Below are positions 26,423-34,686 of a DNA stretch of 46,613 bases, in pieces. Source of the DNA: Desertifilum tharense IPPAS B-1220 (GTDB lineage: Bacteria > Cyanobacteriota > Cyanobacteriia > Cyanobacteriales > Desertifilaceae); the NCBI RefSeq assembly GCF_001746915.1, contig NZ_MJGC01000071.1:1-46613 (forward strand), given 5' to 3'. How positions within the stretch are numbered: position 1 is the first letter of the stretch; each line of letters opens with the position of its first letter. The notes beneath the pieces are model-generated. The model made no database searches, was not told the DNA's origin, and saw nothing but the letters and a program-made list of their open reading frames with translations. Made by a program: the position numbers and the translations under genes.

Positions 26423-27292
26423 ATGTCAACGGTTTCCCCAACGCAATTGACGAAGCGATCGCCACGAGAATCGACTTCCGCTACTGCCACGCACATCGAT
26501 CGATTCTCATTTATCGGGTTGATTGGTGGAATTAGCGCCTTCAGCTTGATCTTGCTCACCCTCCCAACCTTGATTGTCCTCCTCGCCTCCTTGAGTTCAG
26601 CTCAAACGCTCCGGTTCCCGCCTCCAGGCTTTTCGCTGCAATGGTATCTCGCCCTGTTTAATTATCCTGAACTCTGGAGAGCCACCAGTACCAGTCTGCA
26701 ACTTGCCTTCTGGACAACCCTTCTTTGTATTGTGTTGGGAATTGCTGCCTCTGTTGCCATGAGCAGCAGCCGCGCCCGTTGGGTGGCTGCAATGGATGCG
26801 CTAGTGATGTCGCCGCTTGCCTTACCCGGAATTGCTGTGGGTTTAGGGATGCTCACCTTCTTTAGCACTATTGGCTGGCGGCTTTCGCTTGTCACCCTCG
26901 TCATTAGCCATGTGGTGATTTGCATTCCCTATGTGGTTCGCACAACTCTAGCAAGTTTGACTCAACTGGGGCAGTCTTTGCGAGAAGCCTCAACCGTTTT
27001 AGGTGCAAGTTCCACTTACACTTTCTTTCATGTCACCCTACCGCTGATTAAACAAGGGGTGATTACGGGCGGATTTATGGCGTTTTTGAGTTCGTTCGAT
27101 AATATTACGGTTTCTCTCTTTCTCTCGGATGCCAGAACAGAAGTCTTACCGATTCGGATGTGGTCGATGATTGAAAACGATTTAGATGTCCGGGCTGCTG
27201 CCATTTCGGGTCTACTCATTGTATCCACGGCGCTGCTCATGCTTGTAATGGAGCGAGTTTCAGGATTATCGAAATTCTTAGTCAAGTCTTGA
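26423..27292 (+). CDS. ABC permease, PotC-like
   Basis: A 289-aa permease. The frame is open back to 26132, overlapping the first permease, but the ATG at 26423 has AAGGAG 10 bases upstream and is the right start. The EAA motif is LREASTVLGASSTYTFFHVT, followed by LPLIKQGV. Its N-terminal ~30 residues are Ser/Thr-rich and cytoplasmic. Last gene of the transporter operon; a short hairpin follows at 27303. Confidence 0.88.
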   Translation: MSTVSPTQLTKRSPRESTSATATHIDRFSFIGLIGGISAFSLILLTLPTLIVLLASLSSAQTLRFPPPGFSLQWYLALFNYPELWRATSTSLQLAFWTTLLCIVLGIAASVAMSSSRARWVAAMDALVMSPLALPGIAVGLGMLTFFSTIGWRLSLVTLVISHVVICIPYVVRTTLASLTQLGQSLREASTVLGASSTYTFFHVTLPLIKQGVITGGFMAFLSSFDNITVSLFLSDARTEVLPIRMWSMIENDLDVRAAAISGLLIVSTALLMLVMERVSGLSKFLVKS

Positions 27293-27302
27293 GGCTAGCA
27301 TT

Positions 27303-27316
27303 CCCCATCAGTGGGG
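27303..27316 (+). terminator. Short hairpin after the ABC operon
   Basis: CCCCA pairs with TGGGG around a 4-base loop, 10 bases past the stop of the second permease. There is no clear T-run after it (GTGCCACTCTAA), so it may stabilise the transcript end rather than terminate by itself. Confidence 0.4.
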
Positions 27317-27376
27317 GTGCCACTCTAACGCAGACAGCCAAGATATCTCGGCGTTGATGCAAAGGCGATCTTGGTT

Positions 27377-27389
27377 GTTTGAACGTTAT
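27377..27389. repeat. Left 13-bp direct repeat flanking the restriction-modification genes
   Basis: GTTTGAACGTTAT occurs here and again, in the same orientation, at 29221-29233. In each copy CGATCGCCCC follows after a short gap. The two copies enclose the methyltransferase-HNH pair. They may mark the edges of an inserted segment. Confidence 0.6.
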
Positions 27390-27524
27390 GAGCGAAAGTG
27401 CGATCGCCCCTAACAAGCGTTCGTTGAGGGATAGTGGGAGGAGTTGGAGACAGTTCAGGTTTACTTTAGGATCGCTGTATCGCTCGTGCTAAACTGCTGG
27501 CAGATCGTTTGTTCTTGTGTGGCG

Positions 27525-28472
27525 ATGGCGACTCTACCCCATTTCATTCAGTACCAAGGTAGCAAAAGAACTTTAGCAAAGCACATCCTCCAATTCCTTC
27601 CTAAAAAGATCGGCAGGTTGGTAGAGCCTTTCGCTGGAACTGCCGCAATGAGTGTGGCTACATCTGCAAATCAGATGACCCGTAGTTTCTGGCTTAACGA
27701 TCTGAATAAGCCTCTCATTGAGCTATTAGAATTAGCGATAGAAAAACCGAACGAGATAGCGGATTTCTACCTAGACCTATGGAATGAGCAACATCCTGAT
27801 TCCATCGCCCATTATTTTGAGGTCAGGTCAAGATTTAATGAGAATAACGATCCCAAATTATTCCTTTATTTACTAGCAAGATGTGTTAAAGGTTCAGTGC
27901 GTTACAATTCTGAGGGACGGTTTAATCAAAGCCCAGACAAGAGACGCAAAGGAACGCGACCTGAGACGATGAGAAGAAATATAGTAGGTGTATCTAGCCT
28001 ACTTAAAGGCAGGTGCAAGTTTACGAATTGGGATTATCAAGAAGTATTAGAGCAAATTCAAGAGGGTGATTTTATCTATATAGACCCTCCCTATCAAGGT
28101 GTATGTGGCAATAGAGATTCAAGATACCTGTCTGGAATCAATTTCGATGACTTTGTATTAGTCATTGAACATTTAAATCGAAAAAAAGCCGCGTTTGCAA
28201 TTAGCTATGATGGAAAGTTAGGGGACAAGACCTTTGGCAAAATTCTTCCTAAGAGCTTAAACCTTGAAAGGATTGAAATTAAAGTGGGAAGGTCTTCACA
28301 GTCTACGTTACTGGGTAAAGAAGAAACCACAATTGAATCATTATACTTATCGTCAACTTTATCCAGAAGGCTAGCGACCAATCAAATTAATAACCTCCGC
28401 TATACGAGCGGGAAGTCAAAGCAATTAACCCTCCTAGAAAAACATGGAGAATTTGCAGCAACTACCAGATGA
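27525..28472 (+). CDS. D12-class DNA adenine N6-methyltransferase
   Basis: A 315-aa enzyme of the Dam/D12 group. It shows the N-terminal QGSKRTLAKHIL region, the AdoMet-binding VEPFAGTA (33-40) and the catalytic DPPY (187-190). These methylate adenine N6 in a short DNA site; the site cannot be read from the sequence. The frame is open upstream to a TTG at 27444, but the ATG at 27525 starts where the family begins. Its end overlaps the HNH gene by 29 bases, so the two are expressed together. HIP1 octamers are absent from this gene and the next, unlike the rest of the window, which points to recent acquisition. Confidence 0.9.
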   Translation: MATLPHFIQYQGSKRTLAKHILQFLPKKIGRLVEPFAGTAAMSVATSANQMTRSFWLNDLNKPLIELLELAIEKPNEIADFYLDLWNEQHPDSIAHYFEVRSRFNENNDPKLFLYLLARCVKGSVRYNSEGRFNQSPDKRRKGTRPETMRRNIVGVSSLLKGRCKFTNWDYQEVLEQIQEGDFIYIDPPYQGVCGNRDSRYLSGINFDDFVLVIEHLNRKKAAFAISYDGKLGDKTFGKILPKSLNLERIEIKVGRSSQSTLLGKEETTIESLYLSSTLSRRLATNQINNLRYTSGKSKQLTLLEKHGEFAATTR

Positions 28473-29178
28473 CTTCTTGGAACTTTGCCGCTCCATAACA
28501 GCAAAGAGACCGAAGGCGGTTATCGATCATATTTTGCAACACGGATTTATCACAACTGAAGATTTGAAAGAAATTTACGGTTATAACCATCCTCCAAGAG
28601 CAGCTAGAGACGTTAGAGAAAACGGCATCCCGCTAGAGACTTTTCGTGTGACTGGAAGTGATGGGAGGAAAATAGCTGCATATCGGTTTGGAGACATCAG
28701 CAAAGCAAGATTTGCGCGTCTCTCTGGAAGAACAGGTTTATCTAAGCAAATTAAAAAGTCGCTAATTAACAGATACGGATGCAAGTGTTTTATTTATCTT
28801 GAAGAGGTAGATGAACGAGAGTTGCAAATCGATCATCGCGTTCCTTTTGAAGTGGATGGCGAGCCAGATCTGGCTCCAGAAAATTTCATGCTTCTTTGTG
28901 GTTCTGCTAACCGGGCAAAATCTTGGTCATGCGAACATTGTGAAAACTGGAACAGCATTAAGGATAAGGCGATTTGCTTATCTTGCTACTGGGCGTATCC
29001 AGAAAACTATGAGCATATAGCAATGCGGCAGGTTAGAAGAATAGATCTACTCTGGGAAGGCGAGGATATTGAAGTTTATGAAAAACTCAAGCAAAGAGCT
29101 ATCAGTTTAGAAAAAGAGCTGCCAGAGTTGGTCAAAGAAATTATTGAGTCCGAGATCGAGCGCAACGGCGACGGCTAA
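28444..29178 (+). CDS. HNH endonuclease, probable restriction partner
   Basis: A 244-aa protein. The N-terminal part (about 10-85) looks like a DNA-binding winged helix (FITTEDLKEIYGYNHPPRAA). The HNH nuclease centre is LQIDHRVPF (D130, H131) with N147 and N156. Nearby CxxC pairs (CEHC, CLSC) probably hold a structural zinc. The C-terminus is charged and helical. The 29-base overlap with the adenine methyltransferase makes a type II restriction enzyme the best guess. The methyltransferase would protect the same site. Alternative: a homing-type or repair nuclease. Confidence 0.82.
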   Translation: MENLQQLPDDFLELCRSITAKRPKAVIDHILQHGFITTEDLKEIYGYNHPPRAARDVRENGIPLETFRVTGSDGRKIAAYRFGDISKARFARLSGRTGLSKQIKKSLINRYGCKCFIYLEEVDERELQIDHRVPFEVDGEPDLAPENFMLLCGSANRAKSWSCEHCENWNSIKDKAICLSCYWAYPENYEHIAMRQVRRIDLLWEGEDIEVYEKLKQRAISLEKELPELVKEIIESEIERNGDG

Positions 29179-29220
29179 TACTGGGTTGGTACGGATAGAG
29201 TAAAACTGAAGTTCTCAGTG

Positions 29221-29233
29221 GTTTGAACGTTAT
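29221..29233. repeat. Right 13-bp direct repeat flanking the restriction-modification genes
   Basis: Exact second copy of GTTTGAACGTTAT (first at 27377-27389), lying 42 bases past the HNH stop codon and again followed by CGATCGCCCC. HIP1 sequences reappear from this point on. Confidence 0.6.
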
Positions 29234-29263
29234 CGCGATCGCCCCCACAACGAGAGGCGACCT

Positions 29264-29950
29264 TTATTGAGGCGATCGCACCATGTACCACAAAGGAGGA
29301 GCCTGGGTTTGAAAGCGGACTTCTTCGCAAACGGTAAAGCCTTGGCGTTGGTAAAAGCGTACAGCGCGCTCCGTGGAGGTGTACAAACAGCAGGTCTGAC
29401 CCTCACGATCGACTCGTTCTAGCACGGGCTGCAACAGTAAACTACCAATTCCCTGTCCCTGGCTTTCCGGGGCAACTGCTAGCCCGTCTAGATACCAATG
29501 GGGGGAAGAACAATGACGATCGCGCAGTCTTTCTACGAATTCCAACAGAGCAAGGCAGCGATACGTACTCCGCCAACCCGCACAGCGCAACACCTGCCAG
29601 AACGGTTGCCACAGATCCCAAAGCGTTTCTCGAGGCGCACCGGGAGGCAGCCAACTGGCAACACCCCGGATTTCACCAGCAGTGGTATAGTTGCCTGCGT
29701 ATAGGTGATTGCGATGCAACGCTTGACGCCAAAACCAGGACAGCATGGTTAACCGATTTTGCGGATCGGGCAGAATATAGAGTCCCAGAGGATCGCTTGC
29801 AAAGGCACCAGCCATCACTGTAGCTGCGCGTTCGATTTCTCCATCACCGAGAAGGACGATCTGCATCTGAGTTGATTCAGGGGTTGTCCGTTGACAATCT
29901 TTTCCCCCACTTTCGGAAGCGTCAGAGATAGATGAATTGATGAGTGCCAT
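29264..29950 (-). CDS. GNAT N-acetyltransferase
   Basis: A 228-aa GNAT. The acetyl-CoA-binding loop is PESQGQGIGSLLLQ near residue 160, preceded by HWYLDGLAVAP and followed by RAVRFYQRQGF, the usual layout. The ATG at 29950 is the longest start; an ATG 27 codons in (29869, MQIVLLGDG) begins nearer the conserved part, so the N-terminal extension is doubtful. It lies 37 bases after the small ORF at 29988 on the same strand, downstream of a palindrome and divergent from a TetR gene, which may control it. Substrate unknown; detoxification acetylation is a fair guess. Confidence 0.8.
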   Translation of the reverse strand: MALINSSISDASESGGKDCQRTTPESTQMQIVLLGDGEIERAATVMAGAFASDPLGLYILPDPQNRLTMLSWFWRQALHRNHLYAGNYTTAGEIRGVASWLPPGAPRETLWDLWQPFWQVLRCAGWRSTYRCLALLEFVERLRDRHCSSPHWYLDGLAVAPESQGQGIGSLLLQPVLERVDREGQTCCLYTSTERAVRFYQRQGFTVCEEVRFQTQAPPLWYMVRSPQ

Positions 29951-29987
29951 AAAACATTACTCCCAGAAATTAAACGTTGAGCGGTTT

Positions 29988-30299
29988 CTACCAAAGCAAG
30001 TCATTGAGCAGTTCGTAGATACTGAGGAAATCAATCCGGGCGATCGCACTGAAATAGCGGATTTGTACAGACATCCGTTCTACTTCTGAGGCAAAAGGTA
30101 ACTTCAGCAGCGCGATCGCCAGCACCAACCACAGAAAACACTGGTCGCGAACACAACGAAACCTGATATAGCCATATTGCAGAAGACCGCAAGAGCGCAT
30201 ACTGGCATAGGCAAAGCTAGCTTTCAGAGCAGTTAGTAGATTCTGGGTCATAGCGTGGCTCTGTGGAGCAAACCGAGCTAATATGTGAGCATTGCTCAT
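29988..30299 (-). CDS. Small ORF of unknown function
   Basis: A 103-aa ORF from ATG 30299 with one strongly hydrophobic segment (CFLWLVLAIALLKLP). I do not recognise it. It is placed between a TetR-type palindrome and the GNAT gene on the same strand, which favours a real co-transcribed gene. Against it: no clear ribosome site and a composition that is not convincingly protein-like. It could be a decayed remnant. Confidence 0.35.
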   Translation of the reverse strand: MSNAHILARFAPQSHAMTQNLLTALKASFAYASMRSCGLLQYGYIRFRCVRDQCFLWLVLAIALLKLPFASEVERMSVQIRYFSAIARIDFLSIYELLNDLLW

Positions 30300-30320
30300 G
30301 TTTATAAAATAGGAGAATTC

Positions 30321-30347
30321 CTCATTGTTTGTCAAGCAAAACGTGAG
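30321..30347. promoter_or_regulatory. Candidate TetR operator
   Basis: The 27-bp element has the symmetric form CTCA-N3-TTTG-N5-CAAA-N3-TGAG. It lies between the divergent TetR gene (start 30384) and the small ORF/GNAT pair (start 30299). Length and symmetry fit TetR-family operators. Short AATCCTCATTT and TTCCTCATTG repeats flank it. Confidence 0.6.
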
Positions 30348-30383
30348 TAATCCTCATTTATTTTTAAGCCAGGGAGAACGCTA

Positions 30384-31016
30384 ATGTCTGAAAGCCCTTC
30401 AACCGCAAGCGGAATGCGCCGCAAACCCAGGCAAGCCCGCAGCCAAGAGCGGGTCAATCGCATTCTGGACGTATCCGAAGAACTGTTTGCGAGTCAGGGC
30501 TACGCCGCAACAACGACGAATGCGATCGCCACTCACGCTCAAGTCCCAATCGGGTCGCTCTACCAGTTTTTTCCAGACAAAGCCGCCATTCTGCAAGCAT
30601 TGGCACTACGCCATGCAGACAAGCTACATCAAGCGCTAACAACCCTTGATGAGGCAGAACTCGCCAAACTCTCTTTGTCAGATTACGCCAACAGGTTGAT
30701 CGATACCACCGATCGCTTCTTTACTGAGAACCCCAGCTACTATGCCATTTATATGGAGACTCAGGGAACGATCCGCGAATTACAAGAAATTGATGAAGCC
30801 ACTGATGCCAGGTTAATTCGGGAGTTAGCCAGTTCCTTAGCCAACCGCGACGCCAGATTAGAACCTGCCGACTATGAGGCGATCGCCTTTGTGCTAGTCA
30901 AAACTGTAGGGACATTACTATGGCTATCCCTTAGCCAAGAGCCAACATTTCGGCAACGATTGATCGAAGAGACAAAACAGATTGTTTTAAGCTACCTGCA
31001 AAGCTACTTCCCATAG
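30384..31016 (+). CDS. TetR/AcrR-family transcriptional regulator
   Basis: A 210-aa regulator. The N-terminal helix-turn-helix is at about 15-60: RSQERVNRILDVSEELFASQ, then YAATTTNAIATHAQVPIGSL and YQFFPDKAAIL. The C-terminal ligand domain is generic. Divergent transcription from the small ORF/GNAT and the operator-like palindrome between them suggest local autoregulated control. SD-like GGGAG lies about 8 bases before the ATG. The ligand is unknown. Confidence 0.9.
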   Translation: MSESPSTASGMRRKPRQARSQERVNRILDVSEELFASQGYAATTTNAIATHAQVPIGSLYQFFPDKAAILQALALRHADKLHQALTTLDEAELAKLSLSDYANRLIDTTDRFFTENPSYYAIYMETQGTIRELQEIDEATDARLIRELASSLANRDARLEPADYEAIAFVLVKTVGTLLWLSLSQEPTFRQRLIEETKQIVLSYLQSYFP

Positions 31017-31132
31017 GCTCACCTTAAGGATGCAGTGCAAACAGCAAAACCTCAATTTTGGTCAATAATAACTGTAGCCCCAGGGATTCGGTTTATCCTT
31101 TTTCGTCTACACTGGCTCTTTTATCAAGATCG

Positions 31133-32041
31133 ATGTCTCCAACCTATCCCCGCGACTTAATTGGCTACGGTCAAAATCCCCCTCACCCCCACTGGCCCGA
31201 TCGGGCGCGATTAGCCCTCCAGTTTGTGATTAACTATGAAGAAGGCGGAGAAAACTGCATCTTACATGGTGACTCCGCTTCTGAAGCCTTTTTATCCGAA
31301 AGCGTTGGGGCGACTCCTCTATTAGGCGTGCGAAACCTCAACATGGAATCGATGTATGAATATGGCAGTCGCGCAGGCTTTTGGCGGCTGCATCGCATCT
31401 TTACCTCGCGCCAGCTTCCCGTTACCGTCTATGCGGTGACAATGGCCTTACAGCGCCATCCCGAAGCCGCAATGGCCATGTCTAAAGCTGGATGGGAAAT
31501 TGCCAGCCACGGCTATCGTTGGATTGACTACCAGTATGTCAGCGAAGCGGTAGAGCGAGAACATATTCGCAAAGCGATTGAAATTCATACCCAGGTGACA
31601 GGCGAACGTCCCTTGGGTTTTTATCAAGGTCGAGTGAGTCCAAATACCCGTCGTTTAGTGGTTGAGGCGGGTGGATTTCTCTACGATGCAGATAGCTACG
31701 CTGACGATCTGCCCTATTGGGTTTACGATTATGGCTTTCCCCATTTAGTGATTCCCTACACCCTAGACAATAACGATATGCGCTTTGCGACTTATCAGGG
31801 ATTTAATTCTGGGGATCAATTTTTTACTTACTTGCGGGATGCGTTTGACGTTCTCTACGCCGAAGGAGAAACCGCGCCCAAAATGATGAGTGTGGGGTTG
31901 CATTGTCGATTAGCAGGGCGTCCCGGACGAGCAGCCGCACTCAACAGATTTTTAGATTATGTCCAAAGTCACGAGGCCGTTTGGATCTGTCGCCGGGTTG
32001 ATATTGCTCGCCACTGGCACGTTCATCACCCACCTGTTTGA
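31133..32041 (+). CDS. PuuE-like allantoinase / polysaccharide deacetylase-fold hydrolase
   Basis: A 302-aa NodB-fold protein very like the PuuE group (allantoinase of the urate pathway): YPRDLIGYGQNPPHPHWP at the N-terminus, NYEEGGENC, EIASHGYRWIDYQ and GFYQGRVSPNTRRLV. PuuE enzymes open allantoin to allantoate in the cytosol, without a leader peptide; none is seen here. I choose the ATG at 31133 over a TTG at 31058. No other urate-pathway gene is adjacent, but the polyamine-type transporter operon lies 4 kb upstream, now separated from it by the restriction-modification island. True substrate unproven. Confidence 0.82.
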   Translation: MSPTYPRDLIGYGQNPPHPHWPDRARLALQFVINYEEGGENCILHGDSASEAFLSESVGATPLLGVRNLNMESMYEYGSRAGFWRLHRIFTSRQLPVTVYAVTMALQRHPEAAMAMSKAGWEIASHGYRWIDYQYVSEAVEREHIRKAIEIHTQVTGERPLGFYQGRVSPNTRRLVVEAGGFLYDADSYADDLPYWVYDYGFPHLVIPYTLDNNDMRFATYQGFNSGDQFFTYLRDAFDVLYAEGETAPKMMSVGLHCRLAGRPGRAAALNRFLDYVQSHEAVWICRRVDIARHWHVHHPPV

Positions 32042-32357
32042 GGAGGGATGGGAAGAAGGGAGTTGGGAGTTGGGAGGTGGGAGTTGGGAATTGGGGGGAT
32101 GGGAAGAAGGGAGTTGGGAGTTGGGAGTTAGGATTTGGGGGAAGAAGAATGGGTAAATACTGCCTGACTACCACACTTCTCGGAACACCGCTTCGCGGAA
32201 GCAAGCTACGGAACTTTGCACTCTCTTCCCCCCACCTCCCCACCTCCCCATCCCCCCACCCTCTTCCCCACTCAGCACTTAGAGAGGATGGGTGAGATAG
32301 GGGGATCTCTGGGGGTTTGGTGGGGATAGCCTGTAGGATTGAGCGCGGAATGGCTCT
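32042..32357. repeat. Low-complexity spacer, GGGAGTTGGGA repeats
   Basis: From 32047 to about 32155, GGAAGAAGGGAGTTGGGA units are repeated, with variants. From 32222 there are CCCACCTCCCCA units and a CTCAGCACTTAGAG tail. A CGCTTCGCGGAAGC palindrome (32190-32203) lies between. The first block is an inverted counterpart of the block at 34840-34950, on the other side of mnmA and the SPOR-like gene. No gene seen. Confidence 0.75.
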
Positions 32358-33419
32358 TTAGGCTTGGGTTTGACGATCGATGATGCCGCCGCCTAGGAGG
32401 ATGTCGCCGTCGTACCAAACCGCCGCTTGACCTGGGGTAATGCTAAATTGGGGTTCGTCGAAAACGACTTGAACGCGCTGGTTGTCTAGAGGAACAACGG
32501 TAGCAGGGACCGCAGGCGAACGGTAGCGGATGCGAACTTCGGCGCGAATGGGTGCATCGGGTGGGGCGATGGATACCCAGTTGACGCGACTGACAAAGCA
32601 GGTGGAATCGACTGCACTATCGCGGGTTCCTACAATCACGCGATTCATGACTGGATCGAGACCAATTACATACAGGGGTTCGGCGTAGGCGACGCCTAGA
32701 CCTTTGCGCTGACCGATGGTGTAATGGTGAATGCCGCTATGCTTGCCTAAGACTTTACCGGATCGATCGACGATATCGCCGTCTTTTTGGCTGATGTACT
32801 TATCGAGAAAGGCTTGCATGGAACCGTTAGCTTCTACTAAGCAGAGGTCCTGACTTTCGGGTTTTTCTGCTGTTTTCAGGTTAAAGTCAGCGGCGATCCG
32901 CCGGGTTTCTGATTTGGGAGTTTCGCCCAAGGGAAATATCGATCCGGCGAGTAATTCTTGGGACAGGTCGTATAAGAAGTAGGATTGATCTTTGCTGAGA
33001 TCGACGGCTTTCAGCAGTTGGTAGCGTCCGTTTTCCGGGTTAAATTGAATCCGGGCATAGTGTCCGGTGGCAATGCGATCGCACCCCAGGTTTTCTTTGG
33101 CATACTGCAACATGGGCCCAAATTTTACGGTTTTATTGCATTGCGAACAGGGAAGGGGGGTGATCCCGTCGCTGTAGCCCGCCACGAGGTAATCCACAAT
33201 GTACGTTTGGAAGACATCGCGGGTATCGACAATATGATGCGGGATATTTAACTGTTCGCAAATCATCGCAGCATCGACCATCCCCTCGGAGCAACATTGA
33301 CCTTTGCCTTTCATTAACCAGAGGGTTAAACCAATGACTTCATAGCCTTGATGATGTAGAACTGCGGCGGCGGTTGAACTATCGACTCCGCCGGAAAGTC
33401 CAATAACGACTTTTTCCAT
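32358..33419 (-). CDS. mnmA: tRNA-specific 2-thiouridylase MnmA
   Basis: MnmA puts sulfur on uridine-34 of Lys, Glu and Gln tRNAs. The 353-aa protein has the PP-loop GLSGGVDSSTAAAVL at the N-terminus, the first catalytic cysteine in PCSQCN, GHYARI, KDQSYFL and the second cysteine in SQDLCLVE. The ATG at 33419 is the start (an in-frame TTG at 33449 adds ten odd residues). Length is typical. Stand-alone gene between two repeat-rich spacers. Confidence 0.96.
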   Translation of the reverse strand: MEKVVIGLSGGVDSSTAAAVLHHQGYEVIGLTLWLMKGKGQCCSEGMVDAAMICEQLNIPHHIVDTRDVFQTYIVDYLVAGYSDGITPLPCSQCNKTVKFGPMLQYAKENLGCDRIATGHYARIQFNPENGRYQLLKAVDLSKDQSYFLYDLSQELLAGSIFPLGETPKSETRRIAADFNLKTAEKPESQDLCLVEANGSMQAFLDKYISQKDGDIVDRSGKVLGKHSGIHHYTIGQRKGLGVAYAEPLYVIGLDPVMNRVIVGTRDSAVDSTCFVSRVNWVSIAPPDAPIRAEVRIRYRSPAVPATVVPLDNQRVQVVFDEPQFSITPGQAAVWYDGDILLGGGIIDRQTQA

Positions 33420-33645
33420 GACCCCACAAGAGAAAAGATTGATTGACAATCCTGAATAATCAGTAAATCAGACAGTTTCAGGGGTTTTCCTGACGGGTCT
33501 GCACGATGGGCTTGCTCTCGCTTCCCCAAAAATGGATTGCTATTCTAAACTAACATTCTTGAACTGAGCGATGGGCTTTTTCCAGAGGCGTCACCTTGCC
33601 AATTCAAAATCTCGCTGCCCTCTCCACCTCTTACCCCCTTTGTAG

Positions 33646-34686
33646 ATGATGATTGAGTTAACCAGCCAATTCCCAGTTTTACCCCGCTTGTGGCGGCTTT
33701 TAAGACTCTCTCCGGCGATGTTGCTTGGGGGGATGGTATGGGCGATCGCATATCCAGTGGCAGCCCAACCGCTACCGCCTCCCCTGATTCGCGGGCAAGA
33801 TCCTAGCTTTCCCGTCCCGACTTATACGCCAGATACCTCACCTCGATATTTGGTTTATATTTACGGCGATAGTCCCCTGTTGCTGAATGCTATTCAGCGG
33901 ATGGCACCGGGGGCAACGTTACAACGCTATGGCAACGAAAATATTATTAATGTTGGGGTGTTTGCCAACGAAGCAGAGGCTAGACGCCAGATTCGAGTCT
34001 TAGAAGAACAAGGCTTTTTAGTTCAGTTAGAAACTCTGTCTGCGGATGCGCTTGCAAGTTTGTTGCAACCGCCGCAAATCCCTTCAGTCACCTCCACATT
34101 AGCATCGCCAGGGAGAAGTCCCCAGTTACCCATTCCTGCCAGGGGTTCGGCTTTACCACCAGCAAGTCAATTCGGCGCGCCGCTATCTAATTATGTGGTG
34201 TATGTTGATAATTTCAATCCGCAGTTTTTGGCCCGCGTTCAGCAGGTGGTTCCCGATGCCTTCCGCCGCAATTTGGGCGCAAGAGAGGTGATTCAGGTGG
34301 GGGCGTTTGGGGATGAGTTTAACGCTAGACAATGGGTGAGATTGCTAGCCGCCGAAGGAATTCGCGCCCAGGTGGGGACAACGGATGGATCGAATGTTGC
34401 TTTTGGAAATACGAATACTCCGCTTCTCCCCAATCAACCGATTGCACCACCCATGACTTCCCAAGCGTATTATGTGGTTATTCCAGGGGGACGCGATCGC
34501 CTAGAGAGTTTGAGCGATCGCCTCAACCAGGTGGTACGCGGCGAGGTTCCCGTACAACAGAGAAGCGGTCCCTTGGGTTCTCACATGGCTGTAGGCCCAT
34601 TTAGCGATCGCCGCGACGCCGAACGCTGGAACCGCACCCTCCAAGCCGCCGGAATTAACAATACTCGCGTCTTCTATTCGCGCTAA
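33646..34686 (+). CDS. Exported protein with three SPOR-like repeats
   Basis: A 346-aa protein with an N-terminal hydrophobic stretch (about 23-40) ending in VAAQP, which looks like a signal peptide with cleavage after AA. Three similar modules follow at about 66-125, 180-240 and 272-346, each of the form YVVYV...FLARV...VIQVGAFGDEFNARQWVRLL..EGI. This alternation resembles SPOR domains, which bind denuded peptidoglycan. The linker between modules 1 and 2 is Pro/Ser-rich. It is probably periplasmic and cell-wall associated. Two ATG codons overlap at 33646/33649. Confidence 0.7.
   Translation: MMIELTSQFPVLPRLWRLLRLSPAMLLGGMVWAIAYPVAAQPLPPPLIRGQDPSFPVPTYTPDTSPRYLVYIYGDSPLLLNAIQRMAPGATLQRYGNENIINVGVFANEAEARRQIRVLEEQGFLVQLETLSADALASLLQPPQIPSVTSTLASPGRSPQLPIPARGSALPPASQFGAPLSNYVVYVDNFNPQFLARVQQVVPDAFRRNLGAREVIQVGAFGDEFNARQWVRLLAAEGIRAQVGTTDGSNVAFGNTNTPLLPNQPIAPPMTSQAYYVVIPGGRDRLESLSDRLNQVVRGEVPVQQRSGPLGSHMAVGPFSDRRDAERWNRTLQAAGINNTRVFYSR

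Noticed and set aside
31941..32243. Open frame on the minus strand over the spacer after the allantoinase-like gene
   Set aside because: It is encoded mostly by the CCCAACTCCCA repeats, giving a simple Pro/Thr/Ser-rich peptide; an artefact of low complexity.
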